From positions 1-64,000 of the IMG/VR virus record IMGVR_UViG_3300009164_000001: a stretch of DNA of 64,000 nucleotides; one strand, given 5' to 3'. Of the stretch, positions 47,989 through 55,293 are shown piece by piece. How positions within the stretch are numbered: position 1 is the first letter of the stretch; every line of letters begins with the position of its first letter. This DNA comes from a virus. A program made the translations under genes and the position numbers. A model generated the notes under the pieces. That model ran no database searches and was not told where the DNA came from. It worked only from the letters and a program-made list of their open reading frames with translations.

Positions 47989-49122
47989 TTATTCACTCTC
48001 CAATGTTTCCATTGATTGAGTTTGATACCTTGGGTCTTGAATACCTTCTAGTATGCTTTTTATAGTCATTTCAATTATTTCGTGATGAGTGTGAACAGCT
48101 AGCTCACATCCAATTCCTTTTGTAATTGAAATTTCTAAAGGTTTCCGAATATACTTAATTGTAACTTTCGGAACTACAAATTCGTTATCGGTGTAAACAT
48201 CGATATAATTTCCTTCTATTGTATATGTTGGCTCTTTGTACCAAGCTTTATTAAATGGATCATCCATCATATACAGAATATCATCATGTTGGCCAAATGA
48301 GGCCAGTGAAGTCATTTGTTTAGACCCGTCAGACTTTCGAGTTGTTTTAGCAGCTACTTCGATTTCATTGCTAAAAACAGGTGGTAGTTGACCAGCCATA
48401 TTTCCATTTGATGGCATCCATGTTAAACTAACATAGTTAGGTCCGTACCAAATTGGATCTCCAGTGTAATCTGCATACTTAATCAAATACAAATGATTGC
48501 TATCAGCTTGTATAGGATCTTGAGTGGTAATCCCGTAGTTTACAACTTCAGCAGATGTTGCAGGCAAAATTCCAAAATTATAATTATTGTTGTTAATTAA
48601 TAAATCTGGGGTAATTTCCTGCCCTAAAGGTAGGTTAGTTATAATTTCATAAGTTCCTACTGAATTTCTTCTAGAAATAGCAGTTAAAACGTACCCAGGT
48701 GCAGGTGGAGTTAAATCTATTTTTATTGCTTTTGTAACAGTTTCTTCCGATACAATTGCAACAGCTCCTCCACATCCGTATTGAACAAGTGTTCTTACTG
48801 ATATAAGAAACAGATAGTCTAGTGGAAGGGTATACCTATCCACATAGACATCTGAATAATTTGAAGTATAAACTACTCCTTGGCTATCAGTAGAGTTTGA
48901 ATGTTCTACTAATAGTGTGCGAAGATCGTCTATTCTTTTTTGAGACTGCTCGAAACCTTTACCAATACGGTTAGACGTAGGGCTAAATCTTTGCTTGATA
49001 AATCTCATCATAGCAAGGTTCAACTCATGGTCTATCTCCTGAGGTAACAAGTTGTCAACCTGGAAGGATGCAATTTTTTGCACCCCTTGGTTGACAGCTA
49101 TATGCATTTCGTTAACAGTCAT
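47989..49122 (-). CDS. Head-tail connector (ring) protein candidate
   Basis: This 377-aa protein starts with helices (MTVNEMHIAVNQGVQKIASF, then LPQEIDHELNLAMMRFIKQ) as in phage adaptor proteins that dock under the portal, and continues with a beta-rich middle and a helical end (HHEIIEMTIKSIL). I remember similar unnamed proteins downstream of the capsid gene in crAss-like phages, where ring proteins are encoded. No catalytic motif is visible. The ring assignment is inferred from order and helical N-terminus. Confidence 0.6.
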   Translation of the reverse strand: MTVNEMHIAVNQGVQKIASFQVDNLLPQEIDHELNLAMMRFIKQRFSPTSNRIGKGFEQSQKRIDDLRTLLVEHSNSTDSQGVVYTSNYSDVYVDRYTLPLDYLFLISVRTLVQYGCGGAVAIVSEETVTKAIKIDLTPPAPGYVLTAISRRNSVGTYEIITNLPLGQEITPDLLINNNNYNFGILPATSAEVVNYGITTQDPIQADSNHLYLIKYADYTGDPIWYGPNYVSLTWMPSNGNMAGQLPPVFSNEIEVAAKTTRKSDGSKQMTSLASFGQHDDILYMMDDPFNKAWYKEPTYTIEGNYIDVYTDNEFVVPKVTIKYIRKPLEISITKGIGCELAVHTHHEIIEMTIKSILEGIQDPRYQTQSMETLESE

Positions 49123-49140
49123 CGACTAGTTAGGTTTTGG

Positions 49141-49944
49141 TTAAGATACTTCTTTCAATCTTGCTTTCATTACATTAACTTGCCCAGAGTTTTTCTTGTT
49201 TTTGAAGTATGTGATTGTGTCTTTCATGTCTTCTCCAATTGTTTCGTCCCCAAAAATAATTTGGTTACCAATTTTACGAAGAACAGAAGCTTCAACCATT
49301 TCTTCAATTTCTGCTTGGATCTCAAGGTTTGGATCTTTGCAGTATTTCAAGAATCGTTCTGGGTTAGAATTTTTGTAATCATACAAGTTATTTTCTAATT
49401 CCAGTTCTGCCATTCTGTTAGGATCTGTGTTTAATAACACTCGTGCTAACACTTTCATTTTGTCAAGATCACTAGATACTTTGATAAACTCTCTATCAGC
49501 ATCTTTTCTTACTTGAACCTTTTCGTTACGTTTCAACAAATCTTTTTCTGGATCGTAAATGTAAAACCTTTTACCGGTTTGTTCTTTCATCTCCTCTTCG
49601 TTGATTGCAACTTGACGGTGTTTTAAAGCCCATTTGTAGATAATGTATTCCATTCTCTCTTCAGGTTCTCCGTCTTCATCTACAGTAATGTTCAATTCAA
49701 CCCCTTCAAATGGGACCTTAACACTAAGGCTTGCCCAAAAGTCTTTGGTTTTTTCTGGCCATTTCTCATGTCCAGGTGGTACATCAATAATTCCTTTTAG
49801 AAGTTTTGCTTCTTCTGTGTCAGTCAATCCTCTGAGTGGCTGACGGTCCACAAAAAGTGAACCTAATTTGATCTTTGCTCCTGCTCTGATCTCTTTTGGG
49901 AGGTGATTTAACACTTCCTTTCTTCTCAAAATAACTTTTCTCAT
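49141..49944 (-). CDS. Conserved structural or assembly protein after the capsid gene
   Basis: This 267-aa protein starts with MRKVILRRKEVLNHLPKEIR and is highly charged, with acidic beta segments (NITVDEDGEPEERMEYIIYKW) and a helical C-terminal half. It has no membrane segment or enzyme motif. It is the first gene after the capsid terminator, 113 bases from the capsid stop. Assembly factor or minor head protein is the best guess; I do not recognise the family. Confidence 0.6.
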   Translation of the reverse strand: MRKVILRRKEVLNHLPKEIRAGAKIKLGSLFVDRQPLRGLTDTEEAKLLKGIIDVPPGHEKWPEKTKDFWASLSVKVPFEGVELNITVDEDGEPEERMEYIIYKWALKHRQVAINEEEMKEQTGKRFYIYDPEKDLLKRNEKVQVRKDADREFIKVSSDLDKMKVLARVLLNTDPNRMAELELENNLYDYKNSNPERFLKYCKDPNLEIQAEIEEMVEASVLRKIGNQIIFGDETIGEDMKDTITYFKNKKNSGQVNVMKARLKEVS

Positions 49945-49967
49945 TTTATAGTTCTTTTTTCTTTATC

Positions 49968-49990
49968 GTTAGGGGAAAGAATAACCTAAC
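49968..49990 (-). repeat. Inverted repeat in the leader of the 267-aa gene
   Basis: GTTAGG (49968-49973) and CCTAAC (49985-49990) form a 6-pair dyad with 11 bases between, located 24 bases before the ATG at 49944 and after the capsid terminator. It could be an operator or an RNA stem in a leader, or chance; it is short. Confidence 0.3.
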
Positions 49991-50010
49991 ATGTTTTTAT
50001 ATAAGATAAA

Positions 50011-50036
50011 AAGGAGCAGGCAGAACCTGCCCCTTT
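50011..50036 (-). terminator. Terminator after the major capsid gene
   Basis: On the minus strand GGGGCAGG (50033-50026) pairs with CCTGCTCC (50020-50013), with one G-T wobble and A/T extensions, followed by TTTTTATCTT. It lies 22 bases after the capsid stop and should raise capsid mRNA relative to the genes downstream. Confidence 0.85.
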
Positions 50037-50057
50037 TTTAGTGCAAACCAACACAAA

Positions 50058-51485
50058 TTACGATGCTACACATTGTAGATCTAAGCTGGTATCGAAACGA
50101 CGAAGTAAGATACCTGCAGTCTTCAACATGTGAACAGAAGCACCGTCAATATCACTTGCACGTGCATCAGTTCCAGTGAATCCTTTCGGAACAACTGAAC
50201 CTGCAACACACCAACGAAGTAACTCACGACCTTTCTTGTTGATCATTTGAAGGTTGTTTTCACCATCATAAGTAGATTGGTCAACAAATACCATACGGTA
50301 AGACTCCATAGGAAGACCAGAAACTGGATGCTTCTTAGAAGCTTGAGCAACTGGACCGTGATCAAACAAGTGAGATTTAACTACGTTCACAGAATAACCA
50401 TCAACGTGGTCATAGCTAGTGAAGTAACCAGTGATTCCCAAATTACGACCTGATCCAGTGATGAATTTAGGTTGAGTAGTTTGTAAGAATGGGCTACCAG
50501 AGTAGTATGTACGAAGAGCTTTGTCAAACTCACGAGCTCCACCGATACCAGTGTAAAGGGTAACTTGCTTGTCTGTAGCATCAGTCATACCATAGAACAA
50601 ATCTCCAATTGTTTCTTCAAGTTTAGTTTGAGTCAACGTAGAGTAAGTGTCTTTGTTGATGATTTGCTCAAGAAGACCAGGACCTGAAACAACTGGTTGG
50701 CCATTCTCATCCAACATGGTAGAAGCACCATTTGCATCGTGAGTTTTAGCTCCGTACCAGTAGTACATTTCACACTCTTCTTTGAACTTCAACATGTGAC
50801 GGTACTCTTCGTAATCCATCCACAACTTAGTTTTGCTACCTTCTTTCAAAGGAAGTTCGAATTGTGCAACATAATCTTTAGCATTTCCAGAGAAGTGGTA
50901 AGATTTACGGATAGTTCCAATCTTAGAACGAACTAAACCTGGAGCAGTCCAGTTAGAAGCATTTCCACGAGAGAAATCGATACCTACGTTAGCATACAAT
51001 TGACCCCAAAGAGCACCAGCAGCAATATCTCCACCAGCTGATGCAGACAATGCAGCAGTTTGATCAGGTGAAACACATTTCAAAGTGTATCTCCAACCAG
51101 CTCCATCAGGAACAGGCTCATCCATGATACGTGCCAACACACCTGATTGAGAAACCAATGTGTAAGGGAATACGAACCATTTGTCTGGGAAAGTTAATTG
51201 AAACGGTGCACCAGATGCTCCAGTACCGACATTAGCAATAACTGGACGAACATTAATTTCGTGTGTTTTAACACGGTACTCATACTCAAAACGATCGATA
51301 GATTTAGTGTTTCCAACACCTTCTGTTAAGAAAGACAATGGGAACTTTTTCTCTTCACGACCTGCTAAGTGAGTAATAATAGGAGATAACTCCTCTGGAC
51401 GTTCCATAAGTGCATTAACCAACGAGTTAGTGTCGGTCATTTGTGCATCGTTATAGTACGTTTTTAATACTTGCATTACTGACAT
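50058..51485 (-). CDS. Major capsid protein (HK97-fold candidate)
   Basis: This 475-aa protein is the best major capsid candidate. It follows an acidic scaffold-like protein, is followed by a strong terminator, and has the size of crAss-like capsid proteins. The N-terminal segment (ELSPIITHLAGREEKKFPLSF, shown in part, then TEGVGNTKSIDRFEYEYRV) resembles capsid proteins I remember from Bacteroidota phages. A long helix with YWYGA near residue 240 and alternating strands with loops fit the HK97 fold. No N-terminal protease-cleavage extension is obvious. The assignment is supported by context and size more than by an exact motif. Confidence 0.8.
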   Translation of the reverse strand: MSVMQVLKTYYNDAQMTDTNSLVNALMERPEELSPIITHLAGREEKKFPLSFLTEGVGNTKSIDRFEYEYRVKTHEINVRPVIANVGTGASGAPFQLTFPDKWFVFPYTLVSQSGVLARIMDEPVPDGAGWRYTLKCVSPDQTAALSASAGGDIAAGALWGQLYANVGIDFSRGNASNWTAPGLVRSKIGTIRKSYHFSGNAKDYVAQFELPLKEGSKTKLWMDYEEYRHMLKFKEECEMYYWYGAKTHDANGASTMLDENGQPVVSGPGLLEQIINKDTYSTLTQTKLEETIGDLFYGMTDATDKQVTLYTGIGGAREFDKALRTYYSGSPFLQTTQPKFITGSGRNLGITGYFTSYDHVDGYSVNVVKSHLFDHGPVAQASKKHPVSGLPMESYRMVFVDQSTYDGENNLQMINKKGRELLRWCVAGSVVPKGFTGTDARASDIDGASVHMLKTAGILLRRFDTSLDLQCVAS

Positions 51486-51515
51486 GATTCTTAGTTTTTA
51501 AAGTTAATTTGCGTT

Positions 51516-52634
51516 TTATTCAAACAGCCTCTTTATATCCAGGTTATCTGGGTTAAATTTCTTATTTCCTCCTTTTTCTACTTTGCCCATGTTCTTCACA
51601 CGTTCTTGGTGTCCTTGGATTCTATCTCTTAGACCTTTAGCACTAACTGTTTTAGCTTTAGTGTTAATTATGTCTTCAAGTTTCAAACCCTTGTACATTA
51701 AGTAGTCCAAGGCTAATTTTACATCTATATTAGATTGAGCATAGTCCATATCTCTTTTTGTTTGGCCATTTTTGTTAGCTGGTGCAGAGATGTAGTCGAA
51801 GAATTTTGCTTTTTCACGATCAGGAATTCTGATACCAGCAAATTCATTTCCACTATCTATACGGCCAGCTACGTCCTCCCAAAATTCTTGTTGACGTTGT
51901 GCTTCTAATTGTTGTTGTTGACGTTGTTGTTGAACTAGTTCTCCTCTTTCTCTTTCTTGAATAGCCCCTAATTGCTTTTTAGCATGTTGGGCTTTATCGT
52001 AAAGTTTTCCAGAGTCTTCAAACTCTTCAAGCATCTCTTTGATAAACTCATTGTCATGGCCTTTGCTTTTGAAAAACTCTGCTACAATTCCTTTTTGAGT
52101 TCTTGTATCACTTGCATCAATTTCAATTCTGTTGAAATCTAATGCAGGATTGTAAGCATCGAAGAATTTTTCAGGATCCCCACCAGCCATTACAAAATCA
52201 AGATGTTTTTGTACTAGTGGGAACTGCTCAAATAATTCTTGCAGTTGTTCCTCGGCAATGTTCTGAGCAATGTCTTTTGTGAATTCAATTAAGCCTTCCT
52301 CTGTGTCTGCATATTCAGCATCCAATTCGTAGCCTAAAGCTTTTGCAATTGTATCTGCTACAGACCCAATAGAGTCGTCTTCATCTTCATCATCAAAATC
52401 ACCTTCGTCATCGTTATCGTCATTTACTGACTTATACTTTTGTCCAGGTTCATCATCAGAGTCATCATCATCAGGAAGATTTGGATCTTCATCCTCGTCC
52501 TCCTCAGGATCGTCTTCTAAATTGTCAATGTTTTTATCAGAATCCTCTTTAGGATCTGAGGGTGTCAGTCCGTCTCCTATCATGTCGTCGAAAGAGATGT
52601 CTGAGAAGTTAAGTTTTTGTTCTGGTTTACTCAT
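51516..52634 (-). CDS. Head scaffolding protein candidate
   Basis: This 372-aa protein has an extremely acidic region (residues 25-90, runs such as DDPEEDEDEDPNLPDDDDSD), a helical middle, a Gln-rich stretch (QQQRQQQQLEAQRQQEF) and a basic C-terminal end (HQERVKNMGKVEKGGNKKF). An acidic body with a basic C-terminus immediately upstream of the capsid gene is typical of phage scaffolds, whose basic end binds the capsid shell. It starts 4 bases after a TAnnTTTG element and is followed 30 bases later by the capsid gene, so the two probably share a transcript. No protease motif is visible. Confidence 0.75.
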   Translation of the reverse strand: MSKPEQKLNFSDISFDDMIGDGLTPSDPKEDSDKNIDNLEDDPEEDEDEDPNLPDDDDSDDEPGQKYKSVNDDNDDEGDFDDEDEDDSIGSVADTIAKALGYELDAEYADTEEGLIEFTKDIAQNIAEEQLQELFEQFPLVQKHLDFVMAGGDPEKFFDAYNPALDFNRIEIDASDTRTQKGIVAEFFKSKGHDNEFIKEMLEEFEDSGKLYDKAQHAKKQLGAIQERERGELVQQQRQQQQLEAQRQQEFWEDVAGRIDSGNEFAGIRIPDREKAKFFDYISAPANKNGQTKRDMDYAQSNIDVKLALDYLMYKGLKLEDIINTKAKTVSAKGLRDRIQGHQERVKNMGKVEKGGNKKFNPDNLDIKRLFE

Positions 52635-52638
52635 ATAA

Positions 52639-52646
52639 CAAAGGTA
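52639..52646 (-). promoter_or_regulatory. TAnnTTTG element before the scaffold-capsid unit
   Basis: Minus-strand TACCTTTG ends 4 bases before the ATG at 52634. It is one of five matching sites and lies in a 78-base gap, one of the larger ones in the late block, as expected for the promoter of capsid genes. Confidence 0.45.
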
Positions 52647-52665
52647 TTGGTTTACTTTTAATCTT

Positions 52666-52717
52666 AAAGTATAAATTTATCTTTTATACTTTTACTTATT
52701 GTATAGCACTTGCTATA
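52666..52717 (-). promoter_or_regulatory. Two dyads upstream of the scaffold-capsid unit
   Basis: TATAGCA (52702-52708) and TGCTATA (52711-52717) form a near-perfect palindrome that covers the stop codon of the upstream gene. AAAGTATAAA (52666-52675) and TTTATACTTT (52683-52692) form a second 10-pair dyad with 7 bases between. No T-run terminator follows. They may be operators or weak processing stems just upstream of the TAnnTTTG element. Confidence 0.4.
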
Positions 52718-55292
52718 ATTTTAGCTTAGCAAATTTTGAAGAAACTTTTGATTTAAGTCCTCCTTTTTTGAAGTAATAGTCAGCATTTACACCATTAGTA
52801 TTACCTGAGAATCTGTTAACTCCAGGGTCTTGCCAAGATTGTTCTGATCTTGGACCAGTTGTAGAGTTTGCATTAAGCATGTTTTTATTCATCCCTCCTT
52901 CTGCATATCCAGCAGAAGTTTTTCTTTTAAATGGTTCCTCTGGTTTAGGGGCTCCTTTAATAAATCCTTTCAAGCTTCTTCTAGTTTTAGTCTCAACACT
53001 GTTATAGTCTCCCTCATCGTACATGTCTTGTTTAATGACATAGTTTTGGTCACTACTTTTAGTTCTAGTGCTAAGTTCTTTAGTACGTTTTCCAGGATCT
53101 TCAAAACCACCCATAGCTTTTTTCTCCCTCTCTATTTCTTCTTGTGCTTTTTTTAATTTTGCTTTTTGTTTATCTTTTAACTGTTGCTCGTATTGTTCTT
53201 GAGCAGTTTTTTCTGTTTCCACTTGAGTCATTTCTTTTTGTAGGCTAGCATCACTTTTTGTTTTTAATCCTCTTTCACTTTCAACAATCTGAAGAGGTTC
53301 TTGCACATTAGAATATATTTTAGCTTTAGGATTATATTTTACAGATTTGCTTCCCCCTTTTGAACTAAAAAATTCATTTTCCTCTTCAGGAGTCATCCAG
53401 TCTCTAGTTAAAGTAGATCCTACTAGTTCTTGTTTAACAACATTTCCATTTTTATCACGAATTGTTTTGTGGACATAGGCAACACCTCCACCATTACCTG
53501 TTTGCTGCAGTGTATAAGATTCTTGTGGAAGTTGGCTTTCAATTTTAACAGGGGCAGATTTTGATTCAATTGGTTTCATTCCAATAGGTTCCATTGGTTC
53601 CCCAGCTGTTTCAAGAACATGGTGTTCCTGTGGGGCTGGGTAATATCCTATAGGATACCCCATTGGGTCATAATTTATATTACTATTAGCAACATTTTTA
53701 TAAAAATCATCATGCCAATTTGGTCCGTAACTACCTTTGTTAAAGTAACTTTGCACATAAACTTCTCCTGGAGTTTTACTTGGCCAAACTAGTCCACCAT
53801 TGGTAGGTTTAATTTCTTTTCCAGTAGCACTATTTACTGGTTTTTTTCTATTTTCTTTGGTTGTTGTTCCTGCAATAGCTATTTTTTTTTGAAAATCTTC
53901 TAATATTTCAGGAGGCATTACTACTGGTTTACTTCGTATCTGTGGATAAATTTTTAAATAGTTTATAAGGTCTTTTGATGCCTGGTGGGCAAATGAACTA
54001 TCTGCCTCTGCACCACTTGCTATTTGAAATTCTCTAGGATCAGTATGGTAAACAATCCTAGGGTTAGTTACAAAGTAATTAGGAGGAAAAGCTTGATTAG
54101 TAGATTTTTTAGCAGGTTCTTTCTTTTTAGATGGTCCTCCATTTTCATATTTGTATCCACCATAACGAGCTGCTTGAGGAAGACCGTAATCTTCTGTGTT
54201 TGTTTTGTTTTCTGCTACAGCATTGTGAGTAATTAGAAATCTTTTAACTGCGTCTCTTTTAGCTTGATTGTATTGTTCAAGTTCATCACCAGTAAGATCT
54301 TCAATATTTTTTCCATTTACAAATTTAGAAGATCCTGTAGGATAACCAATAGCTTGATAGAATCTTGTCATTTGCCCTTCTTCTGCACTTTCTTTATTAA
54401 AAAGCCCAGATTTACCTTTAGTTCTACCTGATTCTAAAATATCATACATTTCATCTTCAGTGTAGTTTTTTGTAGCATCTAAATTAAGGGCTTTTCTAGC
54501 AGTTTGTAGACTGGTGTAATATTCTTCTGGGTCTGCATAATAAGCTCCCATGCTTTTATCGACATCTTTGTATCCCATGCTATTTACTAAATCTGGAGTA
54601 ATAGTGTTTCCAAGTATTTCCATACCTGCAGCATGAGTGTTATTAGGAATTTGTCCAGCTATGTTTGAACCAATATGGTTAAGTTCCTCATAAGCTACAT
54701 AAGGCCTTGCTCCTTCTAGCCCTCTATAATACACAGAATTTGTATTTAAATAATCTTTTTCTCCAGCTTCATTTATTGTTTTCATGTACCCTTTTTCTAA
54801 TTTAGGAGAAGAGTAAGGATTGTTTTTTAAAGCTTCGTCTGCAGCATCTTGGATATTACCTGTTTGAATATTATCAAAAAGAGCAGGTGTAGCAGCAGTT
54901 GCTAAACTAGGTGCTTTTCCACCAAGGTAGTTTGTTTTATTATAAGCTTCTTCTGTAAAATATTGAGCTGGTGCAGAGTTCCTAAACGTATTTAAAAATA
55001 CATTTGATGTGTCTGTAAATTGTGGAAGTTGTTTTCTTTTTTCAAACCAATCATTTCCCCAAGATCTAGCTTCAGAGTCAGCTTTGTCAAAAACTTCTTT
55101 ATTAGCTTTATAATATTCTGGAAAAAATTGATCTTTTGCTGGGCCTCCTGTAGTTGTAATTGGATTTTCAGGATCTATTAAATTTTGCAGATCAAGATTT
55201 GCAGGACCACCTACAGCAAACTTACGGGTAACATTTGCTTTAAGGCTTTTTGCCTTAGCTATTGCTGTATTTTTTGATAATTTCTTAGCCAT
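52713..55292 (-). CDS. Large GG-motif virion protein with a degenerate zincin-like segment
   Basis: I start at the ATG at 55292 (MAKKLSKN); the longer frame begins at a TTG inside the upstream gene. The 859-aa product carries GG motifs at VTRKFAVGG, GGYKYENGGP, SAGYAEGG and YYFKKGGLK near the C-terminus. Around residue 200, YVAYEELNHIGSNI followed by YYADPEEYYTSLQTARKAL resembles the zinc-binding helix and downstream region of phage metallopeptidase-like domains, but the first histidine is glutamate. Residues about 615-660 (GVAYVHKTIRDKNGNVV and QELVGSTLTRDWM) resemble the adjacent 735-aa protein. The C-terminal 250 residues include a coiled coil. Stop codon TAG. The role is unknown; head location is inferred from its place between portal and scaffold. 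Confidence 0.65.
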   Translation of the reverse strand: MAKKLSKNTAIAKAKSLKANVTRKFAVGGPANLDLQNLIDPENPITTTGGPAKDQFFPEYYKANKEVFDKADSEARSWGNDWFEKRKQLPQFTDTSNVFLNTFRNSAPAQYFTEEAYNKTNYLGGKAPSLATAATPALFDNIQTGNIQDAADEALKNNPYSSPKLEKGYMKTINEAGEKDYLNTNSVYYRGLEGARPYVAYEELNHIGSNIAGQIPNNTHAAGMEILGNTITPDLVNSMGYKDVDKSMGAYYADPEEYYTSLQTARKALNLDATKNYTEDEMYDILESGRTKGKSGLFNKESAEEGQMTRFYQAIGYPTGSSKFVNGKNIEDLTGDELEQYNQAKRDAVKRFLITHNAVAENKTNTEDYGLPQAARYGGYKYENGGPSKKKEPAKKSTNQAFPPNYFVTNPRIVYHTDPREFQIASGAEADSSFAHQASKDLINYLKIYPQIRSKPVVMPPEILEDFQKKIAIAGTTTKENRKKPVNSATGKEIKPTNGGLVWPSKTPGEVYVQSYFNKGSYGPNWHDDFYKNVANSNINYDPMGYPIGYYPAPQEHHVLETAGEPMEPIGMKPIESKSAPVKIESQLPQESYTLQQTGNGGGVAYVHKTIRDKNGNVVKQELVGSTLTRDWMTPEEENEFFSSKGGSKSVKYNPKAKIYSNVQEPLQIVESERGLKTKSDASLQKEMTQVETEKTAQEQYEQQLKDKQKAKLKKAQEEIEREKKAMGGFEDPGKRTKELSTRTKSSDQNYVIKQDMYDEGDYNSVETKTRRSLKGFIKGAPKPEEPFKRKTSAGYAEGGMNKNMLNANSTTGPRSEQSWQDPGVNRFSGNTNGVNADYYFKKGGLKSKVSSKFAKLKL

Positions 55293-55293
55293 G

